Position numbers and translations under genes: made by a program. Of a DNA stretch of 64,000 nucleotides, positions 17,514-27,108 are shown one piece after another. The notes below the pieces were generated by a model. That model did no database searches. It had not been told where the DNA came from and saw nothing but the letters and a program-made list of their open reading frames with translations. Within the stretch, counting starts at the first letter, position 1. Every line of letters starts with the position of its first letter. Source of the stretch: Celeribacter naphthalenivorans (lineage in GTDB: Bacteria; Pseudomonadota; Alphaproteobacteria; Rhodobacterales; Rhodobacteraceae); assembly GCF_020524585.1 (NCBI RefSeq), contig NZ_JAIVLK010000011.1:62001-126000 (forward strand), in the 5' to 3' direction.

Positions 17514-18641
17514 ATGAAACAGATGAAAAAGGCACTGATCACCGGCATTACTGGTCAAGACGGCTCCTATCTGGCGGAGTTTTTGCTTGAGAAAGGCTAT
17601 GAGGTTCACGGGATCAAACGTCGTGCCTCTTTGTTCAACACGCAGCGCGTAGATCATATTTACGAAGACCCGCACACGGATAAGGCGCGTCTCAAGCTGC
17701 ATTACGGCGATCTGACCGATACCTCGAACCTCACGCGTCTGTTGCGCGACATTGAACCAGACGAAGTCTATAACCTCGGTGCGCAATCCCACGTTGCCGT
17801 GTCTTTCGAGGCGCCGGAATACACCGCCGATGTGGATGCCACCGGCACGCTGCGTCTCTTGGAGGCGATCCGTTTTCTGGGGTTTGAGAAAAAGACCCGG
17901 TTTTATCAGGCCTCGACCTCGGAGCTGTTCGGCAAGGTGCAGGAAATTCCGCAGAAAGAAACCACGCCCTTCTACCCGCGTTCGCCCTATGCCGTGGCCA
18001 AGATGTATGCCTATTGGATCGCTGTGAACTACCGCGAAAGCTATGGCATGTACGCCTGTAACGGCATCCTGTTTAACCACGAAAGTCCGCGCCGTGGCGA
18101 GACCTTCGTGACGCGCAAGATCACGCGGGGCCTGTCCAACATTGCCATGGGGCTTGAGCCCTGTCTCTACATGGGCAACATCGACGCGCTGCGCGATTGG
18201 GGGCATGCCAAGGACTACGTGCGGATGCAGTGGATGATGCTGCAACAGGACGCGCCCGAAGATTTCGTGATCGCCACCGGGGTGCAATATTCCGTGCGCG
18301 AATTCATCACTTGGACCGCGCGGGAGTTGGGGATCGAGCTGGAATTCTCTGGCGAGGGCGTGGATGAAGTTGCTATCGTTTCTGGGGTGACTGGCGATAA
18401 GGCGCCCGCGTTGAAGGCGGGTGATGTCATCATGCGCATCGATCCGCGCTATTTCCGTCCGGCTGAGGTGGAAACTCTGTTGGGGGACCCGACGAAGGCC
18501 AAGGAAAAACTCGGCTGGGTGCCGGAAATCACCGCGCAAGAGATGTGCGCAGAGATGGTTGAAGAAGACCTGAAAGCCGCCAAACGTGTGGCGCTTTTGA
18601 AAGAGCACGGGCTGGACTTACCGGTGTCTTTGGAGGGGTAG
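17514..18641 (+). CDS. gmd: GDP-mannose 4,6-dehydratase
   Basis: Gmd (375 aa) converts GDP-mannose to GDP-4-keto-6-deoxy-D-mannose, the first committed step to GDP-L-fucose. The NADP-binding GITGQDG (residues 11-17), the SPYAVAK catalytic segment and the diagnostic [15 protein letters not shown] are all present. Two in-frame ATGs (17514 and 17523) share one purine-rich GAAGGA; the second has the better spacing, so the true start may be three codons later. Together with Fcl and ManB/ManC it completes GDP-fucose supply within the island. Confidence 0.96.
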   Translation: MKQMKKALITGITGQDGSYLAEFLLEKGYEVHGIKRRASLFNTQRVDHIYEDPHTDKARLKLHYGDLTDTSNLTRLLRDIEPDEVYNLGAQSHVAVSFEAPEYTADVDATGTLRLLEAIRFLGFEKKTRFYQASTSELFGKVQEIPQKETTPFYPRSPYAVAKMYAYWIAVNYRESYGMYACNGILFNHESPRRGETFVTRKITRGLSNIAMGLEPCLYMGNIDALRDWGHAKDYVRMQWMMLQQDAPEDFVIATGVQYSVREFITWTARELGIELEFSGEGVDEVAIVSGVTGDKAPALKAGDVIMRIDPRYFRPAEVETLLGDPTKAKEKLGWVPEITAQEMCAEMVEEDLKAAKRVALLKEHGLDLPVSLEG

Positions 18642-18642
18642 G

Positions 18643-19941
18643 GTGACAGATTTGTCGACCGGCATGTCTCGTCTCAGTCCTGCGTTTCAGAGGCTGGTTC
18701 ATGGAACCGGCGCCAATCTTCTTGGCAAGATTTGGATCATGATTGCCCAACTCGTTGCCGTGCCTGTGCTGTCGAAAGCATGGGGCGTGGATGGGTTTGG
18801 TGTCTGGCTTATGATCTCGACGATCCCGACCTATTTGGCGCTGTCCGATTTCGGGCTTGGCGTTGCGGCCGGTGTGGATTTGACAGCCTCGATGGAGCGG
18901 GAGGATACGGGGGCTGCCGTCACCGCTTTTCAAACCGTGTGGAGTTTTTTGACGCTGGTGACGGTTGCAATCGGGCTGATCTGTGTGGCGGGCGCCTTTG
19001 GGTGGGCCGCGCTCTCTGATCAGGGACCGCAAGGCCCCTTTGGGCGCGATGAGATCGCTTGGTCGATCGCCTTTATCGTCATGGCCGCTCTTCTGTCCAT
19101 GCAGATGAGCATTCGCAAAATCGTGTTTCAGGCCACGCATAAATATGCTTTGGGCACTGCGGTGTTCGATGCGCTCTATTTCGCGGGCTCGCTTGCGGTG
19201 CTGATTGGGGTGTTCTTGGGCTTTGGTCTCATCGAGGCCGCCATGACCCAATGCATTGCGCGGTTGATCAGCCTTGTTCTGTTCTCCCGCCTTCTGGTGA
19301 AACGCGAGCCGTGGAGTCGGGTCGGTTGGAGGCATGCGGAAAAGGCGACGCTCAAACGCCTGTTTTCGCCGTCACTGTCCGCCTTGACCCTGACCATTGC
19401 AAATTCCTTCGGGTTGCAGGGCGTCGTGTTGACCATCGGCTGGGTGTTCGGCCCTGCGGCGGCGGCGGTCTTTGCCACGACCCGGATGCTGACCCGGATT
19501 CCGATGCAGTTTTCAGGGCTTTTGACACGCGCCAGCCTGCCTGAGCTGACCCGTTCTCAAGTGGCAGAAGATCATGCGCTGACGGCCCGTTTGATGAAGT
19601 TGAACATGGGGCTTACACTTGGTGTCATGATCCCTGCTGCACTCGCCCTCTTTCTGATCGGTCCGACAGTGATTTCCGCGATGTCGCATGGCGAAATTGT
19701 GCAAAGCCGTCTCGCGTTTGGTCTTCTGGGGCTTGCGGCGGCGTTTTGTGCCGTCTGGATGACATTGGGCACGCGCCTGATCGCCGTGAACCGCCAGTCC
19801 GAATTCGCCTTCCTCGCGCTCGGCCTGTACCTCGCCTGCGCTCTGATGCCGTATGTCTCGCCGAATACGATTGTCCCGGTGCTCGTTGCCTTGGTCGTGG
19901 CGGATGCGGCGATTGCTTTGAAGACTATGAGGGGGGCCTAA
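18643..19941 (+). CDS. wzx: Polysaccharide repeat-unit flippase (Wzx-type)
   Basis: A 432-aa MATE/MOP-like membrane protein with about 12 hydrophobic segments, starting NLLGKIWIMIAQLVAVPVLS as is usual for Wzx and other lipid-linked oligosaccharide flippases. It would translocate undecaprenyl-linked repeat units to the periplasm. The GTG at 18643 lies one base after the gmd stop with GGAGGGG upstream; an ATG seven codons in is an alternative. Position between gmd and the polymerase supports the call. Confidence 0.82.
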   Translation: MTDLSTGMSRLSPAFQRLVHGTGANLLGKIWIMIAQLVAVPVLSKAWGVDGFGVWLMISTIPTYLALSDFGLGVAAGVDLTASMEREDTGAAVTAFQTVWSFLTLVTVAIGLICVAGAFGWAALSDQGPQGPFGRDEIAWSIAFIVMAALLSMQMSIRKIVFQATHKYALGTAVFDALYFAGSLAVLIGVFLGFGLIEAAMTQCIARLISLVLFSRLLVKREPWSRVGWRHAEKATLKRLFSPSLSALTLTIANSFGLQGVVLTIGWVFGPAAAAVFATTRMLTRIPMQFSGLLTRASLPELTRSQVAEDHALTARLMKLNMGLTLGVMIPAALALFLIGPTVISAMSHGEIVQSRLAFGLLGLAAAFCAVWMTLGTRLIAVNRQSEFAFLALGLYLACALMPYVSPNTIVPVLVALVVADAAIALKTMRGA

Positions 19942-19943
19942 CG

Positions 19944-21227
19944 GTGGTATATCTTCTGGTTTTCGGCTTGGAACTCCTCTTGTTTGCAGAAGCGGCACGC
20001 AGGCTGCATTTGGCTTCGGCTGCGCTGATGACATTTGGCTATATCATTGTTGCGCAAGCTTTCTTTTTATACAGTTCCTTCACGTTCTCTGGCTCATCCT
20101 TCTCCGCGGGTAGCCTTGGTACGTTTTACTACAGTCCTGCGTTTGGCGTTTTGTTTTATGGGGTGCTTTATGCATTCATTTATGCGGCCACTCTCGGGAT
20201 TCAGCAGGAAAAACGTCTGAACTACCAAAAGCTTTCGGAAATAAAGCTGAAAAAGATCTCTCAAATATTGTATCTGCTGATGTTCTTCATTTTGGTCATT
20301 CGACTGGGCACGATCGATCTCGGTGTGTTGTGGAGGAATAATACCTACCTCCTGATTGGCAGTTCGGAAGGAATGAGAGTTGGGGGCGCGATACCCGATC
20401 TGGCGAAATCAAGCCTCGGCCTTTTGGGGGTTTTGGTCGCGGCCTTAGCGACTGCAAATTATTTGAAGGGAAATTCGGGAGCCGCAATCCTCGGTTTTTT
20501 GATGGTTGTTCCCAGCCTGCTGATCTCTCTGGCGAGCGCGTCACGGTCGTCAGGGATGATCTTTATCGCCATTGCGATCAGTTTGCTTTTATTTGGATCA
20601 TCGCCGCGTCACCGTCTGGCAGCATTGGCTGCATTCTCCCTTTGCGTTCTGATGTTTGTGACTGCGCTTCACGGACGTTCAACCGGAACTTTTGGCATAG
20701 CTGCGATCCCAACGCATTTTATTCTGTCTGATGCCGCCCGAGATGTACCGATCTGGAGGATTTTTGTCGGTTCTGTTGTGCAAGGCATTTTCGTCACAAC
20801 CGACTCTATCCGGTTCGATGCAGAGTTTGCAGAAATATATAAAATCCTTTCCTTTTCTCCTTTTCCATCTTCAATCGACGGTTTCGGAAGTATTCGGACA
20901 AGCCATCAGGTAAGGCTTCATCGGTATGTGCCGATGAGTGCGATAGGAGAAGTCTATCACTTCGGGCTTTTGTATATCTTTATCTACGGTTTGACTTTGT
21001 TCCTCCTGTATCGAGGAAACGCCAAACTCGATGCGTCAAAAACACCTGTGAAACTGCTCGCAACGTCCGTGTTCATCACGCTTTTCTTTATTGTGGCTCA
21101 GACTTACCCAATGCGAAATACCTATCGCCAGTTGCTCATCGCGTTGCTGCTTTTAAACTATGAAAGCATCTTGCGCCCCATACGTCGTTTTCTTGTGAAG
21201 GCTAGTCGATCAGGAGCGCGCGCATGA
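19944..21227 (+). CDS. wzy: EPS repeat-unit polymerase (Wzy-type)
   Basis: A 427-aa integral membrane protein with ten or more hydrophobic segments and a larger extracytoplasmic loop near residues 255-320, the layout of Wzy/O-antigen polymerases. Sequence motifs are weak in this family, so the call rests on topology and on its place after wzx. The open frame extends 66 codons upstream inside wzx; the GTG at 19944 preceded by GAGGGGGG is chosen. Base composition is markedly lower in GC than neighbours (about 35% in 20821-20880), as is common for polymerases. Confidence 0.75.
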   Translation: MVYLLVFGLELLLFAEAARRLHLASAALMTFGYIIVAQAFFLYSSFTFSGSSFSAGSLGTFYYSPAFGVLFYGVLYAFIYAATLGIQQEKRLNYQKLSEIKLKKISQILYLLMFFILVIRLGTIDLGVLWRNNTYLLIGSSEGMRVGGAIPDLAKSSLGLLGVLVAALATANYLKGNSGAAILGFLMVVPSLLISLASASRSSGMIFIAIAISLLLFGSSPRHRLAALAAFSLCVLMFVTALHGRSTGTFGIAAIPTHFILSDAARDVPIWRIFVGSVVQGIFVTTDSIRFDAEFAEIYKILSFSPFPSSIDGFGSIRTSHQVRLHRYVPMSAIGEVYHFGLLYIFIYGLTLFLLYRGNAKLDASKTPVKLLATSVFITLFFIVAQTYPMRNTYRQLLIALLLLNYESILRPIRRFLVKASRSGARA

Positions 21228-22339
21228 CCCGCATCGCTTTTCTCTGGGACAACTTTGGTCCGATGCATGCGGATCGGGTGGATGCCGTTGTTCGACAGTT
21301 GGATGGGCGCGCGACATGTCTTGGTGTTGAAGAACGGAAGCACTCCGAAGAGTATGACTGGGTCAGTGAGACACGGGACAGCTTCGAAAAAATCACCCTT
21401 CACGACGGGGCAGGCGCGTCCAAAATTCGCAAACTTATCGCGCTGATCAAACTTTCTTTGCGGTATCGCGGGACAAGCTGGTTTCTGTGCAATTACGAGC
21501 GCCCGCATGTTGCCGCCTTTGCGTTCTGGCTAACACTGACCGGACGACGGCCTTACATCATGGGCTGCGCGAAGTTCGATGATCTGCCACGAAAACCGGC
21601 GCGAGAGCTGATTAAGAAACTCATCCTCCTGCCTTACAAGGGGGCGCTTGGGTCGGGCATTCGCACGCGAGAGTATTTTCGGTTCTTGGGCGTCACTCCG
21701 ATTGAGGGCGAATATAATACGCTTTCGGTGCAGCGTATTCGCGATCTGGCTGGCAAACCCGCAGCCCCCGAGGGCATGCCCTTTGCGGAGCGCCACTTCA
21801 CCATCGTCGCGCGGTTCATTCCCAAAAAGAACCTGATGTTGGCTCTTGAGGCCTACGCGCTTTATGCGGCGAGGACGCAGGCGCCGCGCAAGCTGCACCT
21901 CTGTGGCAGTGGGCCATTGGACGCGGATATCAAGGCGAAGGTCGAAGACCTCGGTCTCACGGATCATGTGGTGTTTCGGGGCTTTGTGCAAACCGATGAG
22001 ATTGCCCGGACGCTGGGCGACACACTGGCGTTGATCCTGCCGAGCATTGAGGAACAGTTCGGCAATGTGGTGATCGAGGCGCAGGCGATGGGGGTTCCCG
22101 TCATTGTGAGCGAGGTCTGCGGTGCGCGGGATTTGCTTGTGCGCAACTGGCAGAACGGGTTCGTTTTCGAGCCTGACAACGCGGTGGGTCTGTCGCGCTA
22201 TATGGCGCTTGTGGGCGAGGACGAGGCCCTGTGGCGCGAACTGAGCATCGGGGCCGGACAGACCGCGGAAATCGGAGATGTGGCCTCTTTCGCGCGGGCT
22301 GTCGAGGCGCTCGTGTTTCGGGGCGAGGTCTCACCATGA
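21224..22339 (+). CDS. Glycosyltransferase family 4 (GT-B)
   Basis: A 371-aa cytoplasmic glycosyltransferase. The C-terminal donor-binding half has RFIPKKNLMLALEAYALY, GFVQTDEIA and the EX7E-type block SIEEQFGNVVIEAQAMGVPV. The N-terminal acceptor half is more divergent and begins MTRIAFLWDNFGPMHADR. It overlaps wzy by ATGA and the next gene by ATGA, so the chain is translationally coupled. Sugar donor and acceptor cannot be read from the sequence. Confidence 0.85.
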   Translation: MTRIAFLWDNFGPMHADRVDAVVRQLDGRATCLGVEERKHSEEYDWVSETRDSFEKITLHDGAGASKIRKLIALIKLSLRYRGTSWFLCNYERPHVAAFAFWLTLTGRRPYIMGCAKFDDLPRKPARELIKKLILLPYKGALGSGIRTREYFRFLGVTPIEGEYNTLSVQRIRDLAGKPAAPEGMPFAERHFTIVARFIPKKNLMLALEAYALYAARTQAPRKLHLCGSGPLDADIKAKVEDLGLTDHVVFRGFVQTDEIARTLGDTLALILPSIEEQFGNVVIEAQAMGVPVIVSEVCGARDLLVRNWQNGFVFEPDNAVGLSRYMALVGEDEALWRELSIGAGQTAEIGDVASFARAVEALVFRGEVSP

Positions 22340-23502
22340 CGGATCGTCCGCTTAAGATCGTTTTGATCCTTCCGACCATCACGCGGGGCGGGGGCGGTGT
22401 GTCCGAGGCGGCGCGGCTTTTGGCCTGGGAATGGGCACAACGAGATGACACTGAGATCGAAGTTGTCACTCTTCGCTCAAATGGCTTTGAAGAGGCGCGG
22501 GCGGATTGGCCCGATATTCCGATCCATACGTTCGAACGCCATCGGCTGCGTGGGTTCGGTTATGCGCCGGAGATGACGCGGTTTTTGAAGGCGCAGGACT
22601 ACGACATCGCTCATGTGCACGGGCTTTGGATGTATCATTGCCTTGCTGCGCTGCGCTGGAGTGAGACGCATCAGAGGCCCTATGTCGTGACCCCGCACGG
22701 GATGTTGGAGGCCTGGATTCTCGCGCGTTCCAAGATGCTGAAAAAGGCGGTGTCTTTGGCGTTTCATTCCCGGTTTCTGAAGCGGGCAAGTCTGTTTCAT
22801 GTTTTGACGACGAAAGAGACCGAGGACGTCAAAGCCGTGGTGCTGGAGGCCAAGGTGCTTGTGGTGCCGAATTTCGTACCGACCCTGCCGCGCGCCACCC
22901 AACGGCCGAAATGGTGGCGGCCTGAGATGGAAGATCGGCGGGTGCTGCTTTTCTTTGGTCGGATACATGACAAAAAAGGCTGGCGCGAATTGGTTTCGGC
23001 CTGGGAAGCGCTGTCGGCGTCTGATCCGGGGTTTGCCGACACTGTCCATCTGGTCTTTTGCGGCTGGGTCGATGCCGTCGCGGGCTTTGAGGCGAAGATT
23101 TCCGAAGTTGAAAACACCTATCGGAATATCACTTTCGCGGGCCCGCAATATGGTGAGGACCGGCTTTTGAGTTACTCGGCAGCGGATGCGTTCATCTTGC
23201 CGTCCAAGAGCGAGGGCTTGCCGATGAGTATTCTGGAGGCCTGGGCGATCGGCTTGCCGGTACTGATGACAGAGGCGTGTAACCTGCCGCTTGGATTTAC
23301 GCAGGATGCCGCGATCCGCATTGGCGAAAGCGAAGAGGCGCTGCGCGAGGCCTTGCGTGATTTCAAGGCGCTTCCTGAGGCGCGGTTGAGGCAGATCGGC
23401 GACAACGGACAGAGGCTTCAGCAAGACGTGTATTCGGCCAAAGCCTGTTCTGAAGCGTTGCGCATGGCCTTTTCTGAGATCGCCAAGAAAGAGGCCGTTT
23501 GA
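22336..23502 (+). CDS. Glycosyltransferase family 4 (GT-B)
   Basis: A 388-aa glycosyltransferase starting MTDRPLKIVLILPTITRGGG with the Gly-rich N-terminal loop of GT4 enzymes. The C-terminal domain shows FFGRIHDKKGW and the EX7E motif in SKSEGLPMSILEAWAIGLPV. The ATG at 22336 overlaps the upstream stop (ATGA); 35 upstream codons of the frame belong to another gene's antiphase. It probably adds one sugar to the lipid-linked repeat unit. Specificity is unknown. Confidence 0.87.
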   Translation: MTDRPLKIVLILPTITRGGGGVSEAARLLAWEWAQRDDTEIEVVTLRSNGFEEARADWPDIPIHTFERHRLRGFGYAPEMTRFLKAQDYDIAHVHGLWMYHCLAALRWSETHQRPYVVTPHGMLEAWILARSKMLKKAVSLAFHSRFLKRASLFHVLTTKETEDVKAVVLEAKVLVVPNFVPTLPRATQRPKWWRPEMEDRRVLLFFGRIHDKKGWRELVSAWEALSASDPGFADTVHLVFCGWVDAVAGFEAKISEVENTYRNITFAGPQYGEDRLLSYSAADAFILPSKSEGLPMSILEAWAIGLPVLMTEACNLPLGFTQDAAIRIGESEEALREALRDFKALPEARLRQIGDNGQRLQQDVYSAKACSEALRMAFSEIAKKEAV

Positions 23503-24401
23503 TGCACTCCATCACCGCCATCATCCTCACCTTCAACGAAGAGCAGCATATCGAACGCTGTCTCCGGTCGCTGGATGGCGTTGTGGAACGTGTTTGCGTG
23601 ATCGACAGTTGCTCAACGGATCGCACCGTGGAGATTGCCGAGAGCCTTGGGGCGGAGGTGGTGCAAAATCCGTGGAAGAACTACGCGACGCAATTTCAGT
23701 TCGGTTTGGATAGCTGTGACATCGCCACGGACTGGACCATGCGCATCGATGCTGATGAGTATCTGGAAGACGGGCTGAGGACCGCTTTGAAGACATGGCT
23801 TTCCGCGCCCAATGAGGCGGTGAATGCGCTTTACCTTCGGCGCAAGATGGTCTTCCTCGGGCGCCCGATCACGCATGGTTTTTTCTATCCGGCGATGATG
23901 CTGAGGGTCTGGCGCACGGGCGCGGGCCGGATTGAGCAACGCTGGATGGACGAGCATGTCATCGTTGAGAACGTTCAAAGCGAAACCATTGAGGGCGGCG
24001 ATCTGGTGGATCACAACCTCAACGATCTGTCGTGGTGGGTGGCCAAGCACAACGGCTACGCGACGCGGGAAGTCTATGACATGGTGGAAATCATGGAGCG
24101 GGAGCGGACGACGAAAGACGCGGGTATGGAGACGATGAGCGGTCAAGCCGCGCGCAAGCGTTGGCTCAAGGAAAAGGTCTACACGCGCATTCCCTCAACA
24201 CTGCGGGCGAGTTTGTATTTTGTCTATCGCTACATCTTCGGGCGTGGGTTTCTGGATGGGAAAGAGGGGTTCTTCTTTCATTTCCTACAAGCCTATTGGT
24301 ATCGCACTCTCGTCGAGGCCAAGCTGTTCGAATTGGAAAAACGCGCCGCAGATCGGGGGCTGACGCCCTATGAGCTTTTGGTGGAAGAGGGTGTGTTGTG
24401 A
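23502..24401 (+). CDS. Glycosyltransferase family 2 (GT-A)
   Basis: A 299-aa GT2 enzyme: ITAIILTFNEEQHIERCL at the N-terminus, VIDSCSTDRT and the metal-binding IDADEY follow in the usual order. Similar proteins are annotated as WaaE/KdtX-like or EPS glycosyltransferases. The ATG at 23502 shares its A with the upstream TGA. The 3' end overlaps the end of the convergent glycosyltransferase gene by 34 bases. Confidence 0.87.
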   Translation: MHSITAIILTFNEEQHIERCLRSLDGVVERVCVIDSCSTDRTVEIAESLGAEVVQNPWKNYATQFQFGLDSCDIATDWTMRIDADEYLEDGLRTALKTWLSAPNEAVNALYLRRKMVFLGRPITHGFFYPAMMLRVWRTGAGRIEQRWMDEHVIVENVQSETIEGGDLVDHNLNDLSWWVAKHNGYATREVYDMVEIMERERTTKDAGMETMSGQAARKRWLKEKVYTRIPSTLRASLYFVYRYIFGRGFLDGKEGFFFHFLQAYWYRTLVEAKLFELEKRAADRGLTPYELLVEEGVL

Positions 24402-25492
24402 GCCGAAAGGGCGCTGTCGTAGAAGCGTTCCAGGTCGCAAATTTTGTCGGCCCAATTGTATTTGGCCGCGAAGCTGCGCGCTGACGCGCTTATCGTGTTG
24501 GCGTGTTGATCCAGGAAATCGCAGACCTGTGCTGCGGCCTGATCCATATCCCTGAAATCAACGGCGATCCCGGCGCCAGAGCTGTTGGCGAACTCCGACA
24601 TGGGCTCAGCATCTCGGCAAATGATGCCGAGACCTGCGGCCATTGCCTCGATAAACGTAAGGCCAAAGCCCTCATATTCTGAAGCGGAGGCGAAGACGCC
24701 CGCCTGCGCCATCGTGGCTTTGAGCGCGGCATCATCCATGGGGGGGCGCAGGTCGAAATGATCTGGCATGTCCAAATCCGCCAGACGTGACTTCAATATG
24801 TTTTGCATATCGTCGAACGGACGCCCGGTGATCGTCAGATGGATGTTGTGACCGCGATCCGCACAGGCCTTGACCAGATCGACAAGCAGGTCTGGACGTT
24901 TGTTCTGGGAAATGCGGCCCCAATAAATCCAACGATGCAAGTCTTTCTCAGAAAGCGGCTGCTGAGGCGCAAAGGCTGCGACGTTGATGCCATTTTCGAA
25001 CAGTTCAATGTTGTCGGCGTAGAGGGATGCGTGGGCAAAATCGCTTTTGCTGGCGGCAAGCACCGAATGGTAAGATTTCAAAAGACGCGGGAAGGCCAGT
25101 TTCTGGTGTAGCGTCTTGAACTGTGAAAGATTTTTCGTATGCCCGTAAAACCCGTGGGAGCTTAGAACGCGAGGCAGGATGCGTGCATAAAGCAGGACCG
25201 ACCCCGTAATCGCCATGAGTTGCGGATCATGAACATGCAAAATGTCATACTCTTTGGCAATCTTGCGAAGTCCTGGCGCCAATCCGAGCAGACGATGCCC
25301 CAAAAGCGGGATCCGGTAGATCGGAAAGTCACATTCTTCATCGCGGTCCTGACCTTGCGACAGGCCGGTTTCAAGATGTGCGACGGCAACGTCATGTCCG
25401 CGTTCTTTCAATTCGCGGCACATGTTGCGTATGACGGCTTCGATGCCTCCAACATTCGGGTAATATGTTGGTGTCACATGAAGTATTCGCAT
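24368..25492 (-). CDS. Glycosyltransferase family 4 (GT-B)
   Basis: A 374-aa glycosyltransferase beginning MRILHVTPTYYPNVGGIE, the standard GT4 start, with HVHDPQLMAI and, in the donor half, YWGRISQNKRPDLLVDL and ASEYEGFGLTFIEAMAAGLG (the EX7E motif). It is the last gene of a minus-strand set with the acetyltransferase (TGATG overlap) and the sulfotransferase, so it probably acts on the same polymer. It converges on the plus-strand GT2 gene. Confidence 0.88.
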   Translation of the reverse strand: MRILHVTPTYYPNVGGIEAVIRNMCRELKERGHDVAVAHLETGLSQGQDRDEECDFPIYRIPLLGHRLLGLAPGLRKIAKEYDILHVHDPQLMAITGSVLLYARILPRVLSSHGFYGHTKNLSQFKTLHQKLAFPRLLKSYHSVLAASKSDFAHASLYADNIELFENGINVAAFAPQQPLSEKDLHRWIYWGRISQNKRPDLLVDLVKACADRGHNIHLTITGRPFDDMQNILKSRLADLDMPDHFDLRPPMDDAALKATMAQAGVFASASEYEGFGLTFIEAMAAGLGIICRDAEPMSEFANSSGAGIAVDFRDMDQAAAQVCDFLDQHANTISASARSFAAKYNWADKICDLERFYDSALSAHNTPSSTKSS

Positions 25493-26061
25493 CAGGCAGT
25501 TTCTTTCCAGTCGATCAAGCGCTCCTTGATCCGCTTGGCCGGATTGCCTGCATAGACACTCCAGGGCTCAAGGCGCCCGTTCACAACCGCACGTGCGCCG
25601 ATGACACAGCCCTCGGAGACGATGGTTCCCGGCCCGACAAAGGCTTCTGCCGCGACCCAGGCATGAGGACCGATTTCAATTGCGCGTGTGATCAAGGGGT
25701 GATCCCCTTTCGTGTAATCATGCGTGCCGCCGCAGAGGAAGGCGCGTTGCGATACGATCGTGCTCAGATGGAGCCGGATGGGTGCCATGTTGTAGCATTG
25801 CACCCCGTCAGCCAGAATGCAGTGAGAGGCCATTTGCAGGTTCGGAGGATACCAAACGCGCGCTGAGCCTCTGACATCCGAATTTCCTTCAATCGTAGCG
25901 CCAAACGAACGCAGGAGGAAACGGCGCCACGGTGCGAATTTTTTCGGAGTCCAACTTGCGAAAAGCAACCACGTGATCGACCAAATCGCACGTAGAGCTT
26001 TGTGTTTGAACGAAAAATAAGCTCGATTGGCAGGCAGGGTTACCTCTTGGGTATTGTTCAT
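25492..26061 (-). CDS. WcaF-like hexapeptide acetyltransferase
   Basis: A 189-aa left-handed beta-helix acyltransferase. The hexapeptide repeats are visible in EIGPHAWVAAEAFVGPGTIV and the following turns, and CGGTHDYTKGDHPLIT carries the catalytic histidine typical of WcaF/NodL-type O-acetyltransferases. It most likely acetylates a sugar of the repeat unit using acetyl-CoA. The start MNNTQEVTL at 26061 is preferred over an upstream extension into the neighbouring gene. It lies four bases after the sulfotransferase stop. Confidence 0.87.
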   Translation of the reverse strand: MNNTQEVTLPANRAYFSFKHKALRAIWSITWLLFASWTPKKFAPWRRFLLRSFGATIEGNSDVRGSARVWYPPNLQMASHCILADGVQCYNMAPIRLHLSTIVSQRAFLCGGTHDYTKGDHPLITRAIEIGPHAWVAAEAFVGPGTIVSEGCVIGARAVVNGRLEPWSVYAGNPAKRIKERLIDWKETA

Positions 26062-26065
26062 TCTG

Positions 26066-26923
26066 TCAGGCCGTACTGGTTTCATACACACGGTCGAAAG
26101 GCGTGCCGAGGGCGCGGAAATGATCGAAGTCTTTCGCATAAAACCGTGCAATGAAACGGTCAAATGCCTCAAGGTCGCGGTCGTTGAGACCATAGCGTAC
26201 TTCAGGTTGCAGATTTTCGCGCGCAGTGTCCGTTTTGCGGCTTTTGCGCAAAAGAGACATCGCCGTCATCGCTCCAGGCAGACGCCGCAGCAACTTCTTG
26301 ATCGTGTTGTTGGACAGGATGGCCCCCACCGGGCCTCCGACAGAAAACTGCTCACTGCTGTTCTCACGGGCAAAATGGAGATCGCGGCCCAGAATGTTCG
26401 AAATGTCTGCGGCAAAATCCTTGAAGGCGGAGACGGGATAAGGGCGAATGTCCAGATTTTTTGCGTCGGCGCGTTCCGATTTCAAAAAAATCCACTGCGG
26501 GCGAAAAAACGCATATTCGTGATTTTCCATGGCATTTTCTGCAACACCGAGGGCATCAAGCGCCTCAAGAAGCTTTTTGAAAAAGGCGCTGCGTTTGGCT
26601 TGATCGGCGAAGCGAATGTCCACATCGCCGTACATTTTGGAATATTGATTTACCGCCGCCAGAAAACGACTTTTGGGGTCGCGGTACAGTGCAAAAAAGG
26701 GCAGTGAAAGGGTCGTCTGCCAAATGTCCGGGTAAAAATGCGCGAATTCATCAATGCCGATATGGCTGCGATCAATGATGCGCTCTCCGGTCAGCGGATC
26801 GGGATAATTGTTGGCAAAGTCGAAAGGCGTATCGCGCAGGGGTTCAAGAACATCTCGCACAGAGGTTCCCGCCACCTTGGGATTGTGCATGAAAACAAAG
26901 CCGAGTTCGCGCGATACAATCAT
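26066..26923 (-). CDS. Sulfotransferase family 2 protein
   Basis: A 285-aa protein with the two PAPS-binding signatures: the 5'-phosphosulfate loop HNPKVAGTS (residues 13-21) and the 3'-phosphate motif YRDPKSRFLAAVNQ (about 80-93). This places it in the carbohydrate sulfotransferase group (Sulfotransfer_2). The position next to a WcaF-like acetyltransferase and a glycosyltransferase suggests it sulfates the EPS. No PAPS biosynthesis gene is in the window, and some family members act on other substrates. The start at 26923 is chosen because conserved sequence begins there. Confidence 0.82.
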   Translation of the reverse strand: MIVSRELGFVFMHNPKVAGTSVRDVLEPLRDTPFDFANNYPDPLTGERIIDRSHIGIDEFAHFYPDIWQTTLSLPFFALYRDPKSRFLAAVNQYSKMYGDVDIRFADQAKRSAFFKKLLEALDALGVAENAMENHEYAFFRPQWIFLKSERADAKNLDIRPYPVSAFKDFAADISNILGRDLHFARENSSEQFSVGGPVGAILSNNTIKKLLRRLPGAMTAMSLLRKSRKTDTARENLQPEVRYGLNDRDLEAFDRFIARFYAKDFDHFRALGTPFDRVYETSTA

Positions 26924-27026
26924 GGGCAGGTAGATCCTTTTTTGCGAAAGCCTATGGCAGATGGGTCTCCTTCCCCGAACATTTCGCGTTTCGCGGGTTT
27001 TGTCTAGGTTCGATTCCTCCAAGGCA

Positions 27027-27066
27027 GGGTTTCTACTCAAGCCGCATGGGGTGCGAGTAGAAACCC
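27027..27066. repeat. Perfect 12-bp inverted repeat
   Basis: GGGTTTCTACTC (27027-27038) and its exact complement GAGTAGAAACCC (27055-27066) are separated by 16 bases. They lie between the spike fibre gene and the sulfotransferase, in the minus-strand leader of the latter. No T-tract follows on the minus strand. A second small inverted repeat (AGGCGC / GCGCCT) lies at about 27088-27110 beside the fibre gene's stop. Confidence 0.6.
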
Positions 27067-27108
27067 CTATGTGAGAGGCCATTTTTTAGGCGCCCTACGT
27101 ATCGCGCC

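Noticed and set aside
27007-27020. GGTTCGATTCC resembling a tRNA T-loop
   Set aside because: The flanking bases do not form a proper T-stem and no cloverleaf could be drawn; probably chance.
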